A DNA stretch of 64,000 bases from positions 260,501-324,500 of the forward strand of contig JAUJYZ010001546.1 of NCBI GenBank assembly GCA_033675265.1, given 5' to 3'. Source of the DNA: Actinostola sp. cb2023 (lineage: Eukaryota > Cnidaria > Anthozoa > Actiniaria > Actinostolidae). The number at the start of each line of letters is the position of its first letter. Position 1 is the first letter of the stretch. Position numbers and translations under genes: made by a program. This document shows, in pieces, positions 59,858-64,000 of the stretch. The notes beneath the pieces were generated by a model, which was not told the DNA's origin, ran no database searches, and saw only the letters and a list, made by a program, of their open reading frames with translations.

Positions 59858-62720
59858 TCCATAATCAGTATATTTGTCGTCTTGGATCCTTGGTTAAATG
59901 TTCAAGAAGAGCTTTGTCGGTCATCTATCTGTTGTAGCGTATTGTGGCTGTGTTTTGCTTCTAAGACGACAGGGGGTCTAAACCACCACAGTTGCGCCGT
60001 CTCCGCGATTTAGAAAATTATTCTGGAGAGTTACTCAAGTGTAATTGTTTGCTCATAGGAATACGGGGTTTCAATCCTCCCGCGGAGACCAAGGTGTGAG
60101 CGAGGCAGTTTATGCAAAATACGTCGTCGCTTTTCGAAGATAATTCATATGTATACGGTGATACGGTCTGTTGTTTTGGGTCACGTGACTGCAGCTCGCT
60201 TTCCCGCCAGACACATCTGCAAAAGGAGCTGTCATATATTTGCTAATATAGACTCCTTACTTGCGTATACATGTGTAATACCATGTACCAGATACAGGAG
60301 TGTGTATGATGAAGGGCTCGAGGTGAAGCCGGTAAATGGACGCAATTTGAACTGCAAAAGAATACATTGACAAGAAAACAAATCCAATATTAAATAACGA
60401 CCTTATTTTCGATTCCAAAATTGAGAGAAAATCGCCAGACCAAATAAACATGGATATTAAACAGTCCTCAATTCAAACAAACTACTTTCTGCCCTCAGTT
60501 ATGCAATGCTCGGAATGCGATAGCGAAAAACATCGCAGTCTAAGTGGGAAAATGTCGGACAACAATGTGGACAAAGCATGTTGATTTGTCTACAGCGAGC
60601 ATTAACATATTAACATCGAATCGGAGCCGAATAAAGCTAAAAAGGTAGTTAATTATACTCAAATCAGATTTGCTAAAAGACTGACTGAACTACTATATCA
60701 AGGATTAGGATTAGATGTGGCAGTGATTATTTCGGTGGTGCGCCGGTATACTGACCATTTCACGCGGAAGAAATCCTTGCATAAACCTTCATTTTAATAA
60801 CAATATTCCTTTCACAATTACACTTTGAATTTCTCTTTTATTAATAATACGTAATGCATAACTTATTTAAGATCGTCTTAAAAGCAGCAAAATCGCAAAC
60901 CAATCAGTTGCTTTCAGATTTTGACCAAAAGAAATTAAAGAAACGAGATTTTGAATCTTCGTCGGAGTGGGTCTATAGATTCTCAGGTCGTATATACATA
61001 TTCCGATAGATGTTAATACCGAAACTAAATGAACTACCAGTTAGTTACCAGTAAGTACAATCTATATTGTGAAAAAATAATAATAATTCTATATTGTAAA
61101 AAAATTTACGATAATAATTTAGTAATACAAAAATAAAATACAAAAATAAAATAAATACCAGTAAGTACTGTAGTGAATTTCATCATCATCTTCATATAGA
61201 AATTCTCGCTATGAATAACAAATTACAAGAGCAAATAGAGTCATTACAAGTAATTCACCGTCAATTACATCGTGGATTGACGTCTTTTGTGATCTGAAAA
61301 TATACTGGAACCTACGTTATTAAAAAAGAAAAAATCGCGCACTCAGAAATACCAATAACGCTAGTTTTAATAAAGCATTTCTCTAAGCTACAATGGATTT
61401 GCGTGATGTCAGTAAGTACGTTCAATACGCTGAACAAAAATAATTTCACAGAGTAGCGGAATCATCTATATTGTCGTGTCTACGCACAAAACTCTTTTCT
61501 TCAAAAAACGAAATGTTTTTATATATTCATTTAGTAAAAGTCATTTCACTTCTACCGATAGCGCAATTTTAAATAAATGCTTTCCAACGTAGCGACACGG
61601 AAAAGTGGCGTTTCATCATATGAAAACGAGTATTCGTGTGAACAGAGCTAATATTTGAATCTGGAAGAATTTCTGTGTTATCTATAGAATTTGCGACTAG
61701 CCACATGTAATTAAAAGCGATTATCAGTTAAGAGCTATTGATTTACGAGAACGCTCGAATCGCGTTCATATGTACATACTAAAACGTTTTTCCGCTCAAG
61801 GATGCAAAACCAGTAGCTTATCTTTTATTTTAATCTTTTTCAAATGTTTCGACGGCCATTAAGCACCATTCATATTGATTAAGGATCAATGACGTCCACT
61901 GTGAGCGAGACGGAATGGGCGTACATTTAAGCCATCGACCAATGTCCTTGCCTCTACGTTGATTGTAACTCCACTATTGCCTCAAGCGATACAACGAAAA
62001 TATATCGCAAACAAACGTAGAAATGTCATAATTTGATTCTATGGGAGTTACTTTTTCTGGCAATTTGAGAAATGTAGTGTATTTATGTCCAAAGATTAAA
62101 ATAAATAAATTAACCGGGTTTATAAACAAAGCTTTATTGACATAGTTTCGTGCTGGTCCTCTGCGGTTCAAATCAACACCGAGACCGCGGTTACAGTTCT
62201 AAATGATAAGAATTGTTAGTATTCTTATTATTCTTATAAAAATTCGAATAAATCCTTGACATATGTTTTATAACATGCTGTGTGTACATTTATGAATTAA
62301 CAATGTGAAAATCACCGAAATTAAGCTATTTTTTAAAGTGCGTCTTTATGCAAACTTTACGCGGGGTTTGCTAAGGCAACGTGATTGGTCGAGACGAGAT
62401 TTCATGGAGTCTGATTGGTTGAAAGATAAAGCCTTTTAAGTGTCCCCCTCTTCGAAACAACGCGAGCTGTAAGGCACGGACCATTACAAAAGGAGGAGGG
62501 GCGAGGTGTACAAAAACAAAACAAAATCCATGTAGAGTAATAGTTTAAGGAAAACAAACTCTGTAAGCAGTAAAAGTAATTTTTGTACTTCAAATTGAAC
62601 CAAGAAAATAATAAAATTCACTTCTAGAAAGTCCAACCTCCCCCCACTTCACTTCTCTAATGGCGAGTCTCTGAATTATGGAGGAGTTTGGTTTAAACTC
62701 ACATCACGACACTATTCAAT
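59858..62720. other. Intergenic, no gene seen
   Basis: 2.9 kb upstream of the potassium channel. AT-rich, with inverted CCAAT boxes (ATTGG) at about 62,383 and 62,412. Short ORFs of 60-73 codons are unsupported. I see no strong repeat structure. Confidence 0.5.
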
Positions 62721-63259
62721 TTAAAATGGATATCTTCTGGATCGTACGTGTCCAAGAAATTTCCTCAATTTCAAAATCCGTCTCTCATTCATTTCTCGAC
62801 TTTTTGACGGTTTTCCAGATTTTTGCTTTGCTGGTTTCTGTTTTCCAAGCATTTCTTGACATCCCGCATTCTTCGTGTCATCAAGGACACACTGGGTGTA
62901 TATTTCGATATGTTCTTTCAAGAAATCCATCGGCACTTGGCCATGTCTGAGAATTTGATAATGAAATTCTTTCAGATCGAACTTCTTTCCTAACTGTTTC
63001 TCGGCGCTATTGCGCATGTCCCATAGGGCTAGTTGTCCTGTCATATACGTCGCCGCCTGCCCGGCCCACGATTGATATCGGCTGACTTCTTTCTCGGGTA
63101 CGTCCCCTGTCTCCCACAAGTAGTCACGGAAGAGCGTGACAGCTTCGTTGCGTGACATGCCTCTATGGTGAAGGCCTGTGTCGATGATGAGGCGTAACGC
63201 GCGCCAGAGCTGCGCCTTTAGCATTCCGTACCACTCGAGTTGATGGTGGTCGAATAGCC
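62721..63259 (-). CDS. DUF885-family protein, last exon (gene runs off the right edge)
   Basis: One exon with acceptor TTAG|GG at 63,260 (entered in phase 1) and its stop at 62,721. It encodes LFDHHQLEWYGMLKAQLWRA, LRLIIDTGLHHRGMSRNEAV, then EVSRYQSWAGQAATYMTGQL and KKFDLKEFHYQILRHGQVPM. This is the C-terminal part of the DUF885 family (Pfam PF05960), widespread in bacteria and present in some animals, thought to be metallopeptidase-like. The catalytic region lies upstream of this exon and is not in the window. The last about 45 residues (KPAKQKSGKPSKSRE ... RSRRYPF) are a basic, low-complexity extension beyond the domain. Substrate and pathway are unknown. Confidence 0.8.
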
Positions 63260-64000
63260 CTAAGGACCAAAGGAGACATCAGAAAAAGGCAAAGCAGAAA
63301 ATATCTATCGCATCAAAAATAGAGACGCGTCATATTCTTATAAAGAAATTTTCGTGAAAAAAATTTTCGTTAAATTTTCGATCTGAAACTGGCTGAAAAA
63401 AATTCAAATTACACAAGTGTTATACAAAGATCGGGTCCTGTGGATTACATTTACGGGTAATGTTTGCACTTTTGTTTGTGCAACACCCGTAAACTGTTTT
63501 GCATAAACAGCGGGGATCACTTACGATACGGTTTTAATTACTGCCGGGTGGTTTATACAGCTTCTTAGCGGGCGGTCCGGTCCTCGTGCTTCCTCGAAAA
63601 CACAGGAAACACTGGAAAAACGCTCCCTGGAAACTCATTGGAAACTGCCGGAATTTCCAAGGTTTGAGGAGCGCGCGTTGCTTCCAGTGAGAGTCCGATC
63701 GGGGACTGTGGAAGAGTCTAAGTCCTCGGGTCCCCCGAAAAATCATCCTTAAAGCTCAGAAACAAATTGCAAAAAGGAAGCAAATTGCTACCATTTGTAA
63801 TCAATCCCTGGAGATTTAAAGTACAAAGACGCAACGGCCATGTTGGTGGTACAAACAAGAGAAGCTATTGAGAAATGCTTTGTTATAGGGAACCAACATG
63901 GCCGCCATGACGTCACAAAATTATTCGGTGCATGTTTCTCCAAAGATTCGAATGGACTCCAAAGCTTATCAATTTGTTTCATTTTTACAAGTTTTTTCAG
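63260..64000. other. Intron of the DUF885 gene; dispersed repeat copy 2
   Basis: No exon recognised. 63,820-63,925 is the inverse-oriented copy of the repeat at 55,990-56,110 (CATGGCCGCCATGACGTCAC). 63,505-63,760 holds a GC-richer segment with an open minus-strand frame of 70 codons and no recognisable domain. Confidence 0.5.

Noticed and set aside
63534..63746. 70-codon minus-strand ORF in the DUF885 intron as an exon
   Set aside because: No similarity to the DUF885 domain and no matching acceptor/donor phase.

Overview
The window is nuclear DNA from an invertebrate animal, most likely an anthozoan cnidarian (stony coral or sea anemone). This is inferred from AT-rich, intron-rich genes with small exons, metazoan-only proteins (Integrator subunit 4, the ciliary protein CFAP300, a Shaker-type potassium channel, a rhodopsin-class receptor) and a very dense load of foldback and rolling-circle elements. 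There are no operons, CRISPR arrays or bacterial features. All seven supported protein-coding genes lie on the minus strand. I rebuilt exon structures by hand from homology, GT/AG sites and reading-frame phase.

Layout. 1.4-8.2 kb: two neighbouring genes for small secreted or single-pass membrane proteins with one MANSC domain. They share exon design (signal-peptide exon, phase-1 MANSC exon); gene A also has transmembrane and tail exons. 8.8-19.8 kb: a 109-bp satellite interrupted precisely by a 10.4-kb composite whose two ends are the termini of a Helentron/HINE-type rolling-circle transposon. It holds minisatellites, nested TIR elements, a palindromic Penelope-like fragment and an intact single-exon class A GPCR gene (15,374-16,441). 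20.7-39.9 kb: INTS4 in 11 exons. Its 10.3-kb intron 5 contains a 6-kb satellite of 40-bp units with a 1,520-bp higher-order repeat and an unexplained plus-strand 194-codon ORF. 40.7-49.1 kb: CFAP300 in at least 9 exons, with a perfect RFX X-box just upstream of its start codon and a second 3.75-kb rolling-circle composite in its last intron. 49.2-58.6 kb: no confident gene; inverted repeats, foldbacks, one clean 1.35-kb HINE copy and a tRNA-derived SINE. 58.6-59.9 kb: a Shaker-family potassium channel in a single exon. 62.7-63.3 kb: the last exon of a DUF885 protein that runs off the right edge.

Two conserved genes (INTS4 exon 4 and the potassium channel) each carry one apparent single-base deletion that breaks the frame. 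Restoring one base makes the summed INTS4 exons exactly 980 codons and the channel exactly 409 codons. Assembly indels are the simplest explanation, but the channel also lacks the third S4 arginine and the S6 PVP motif, so genuine decay or a modulatory subunit is possible.

The strongest novel signal is the pair of composites (9,374-19,735 and 41,230-44,980). In each, a tandem repeat is broken and resumes in register at a T|T dinucleotide, the outer boundaries are transposon termini, and at least one internal 3' terminator has been passed. This is the signature expected of rolling-circle read-through, and one of the two carries a receptor gene.
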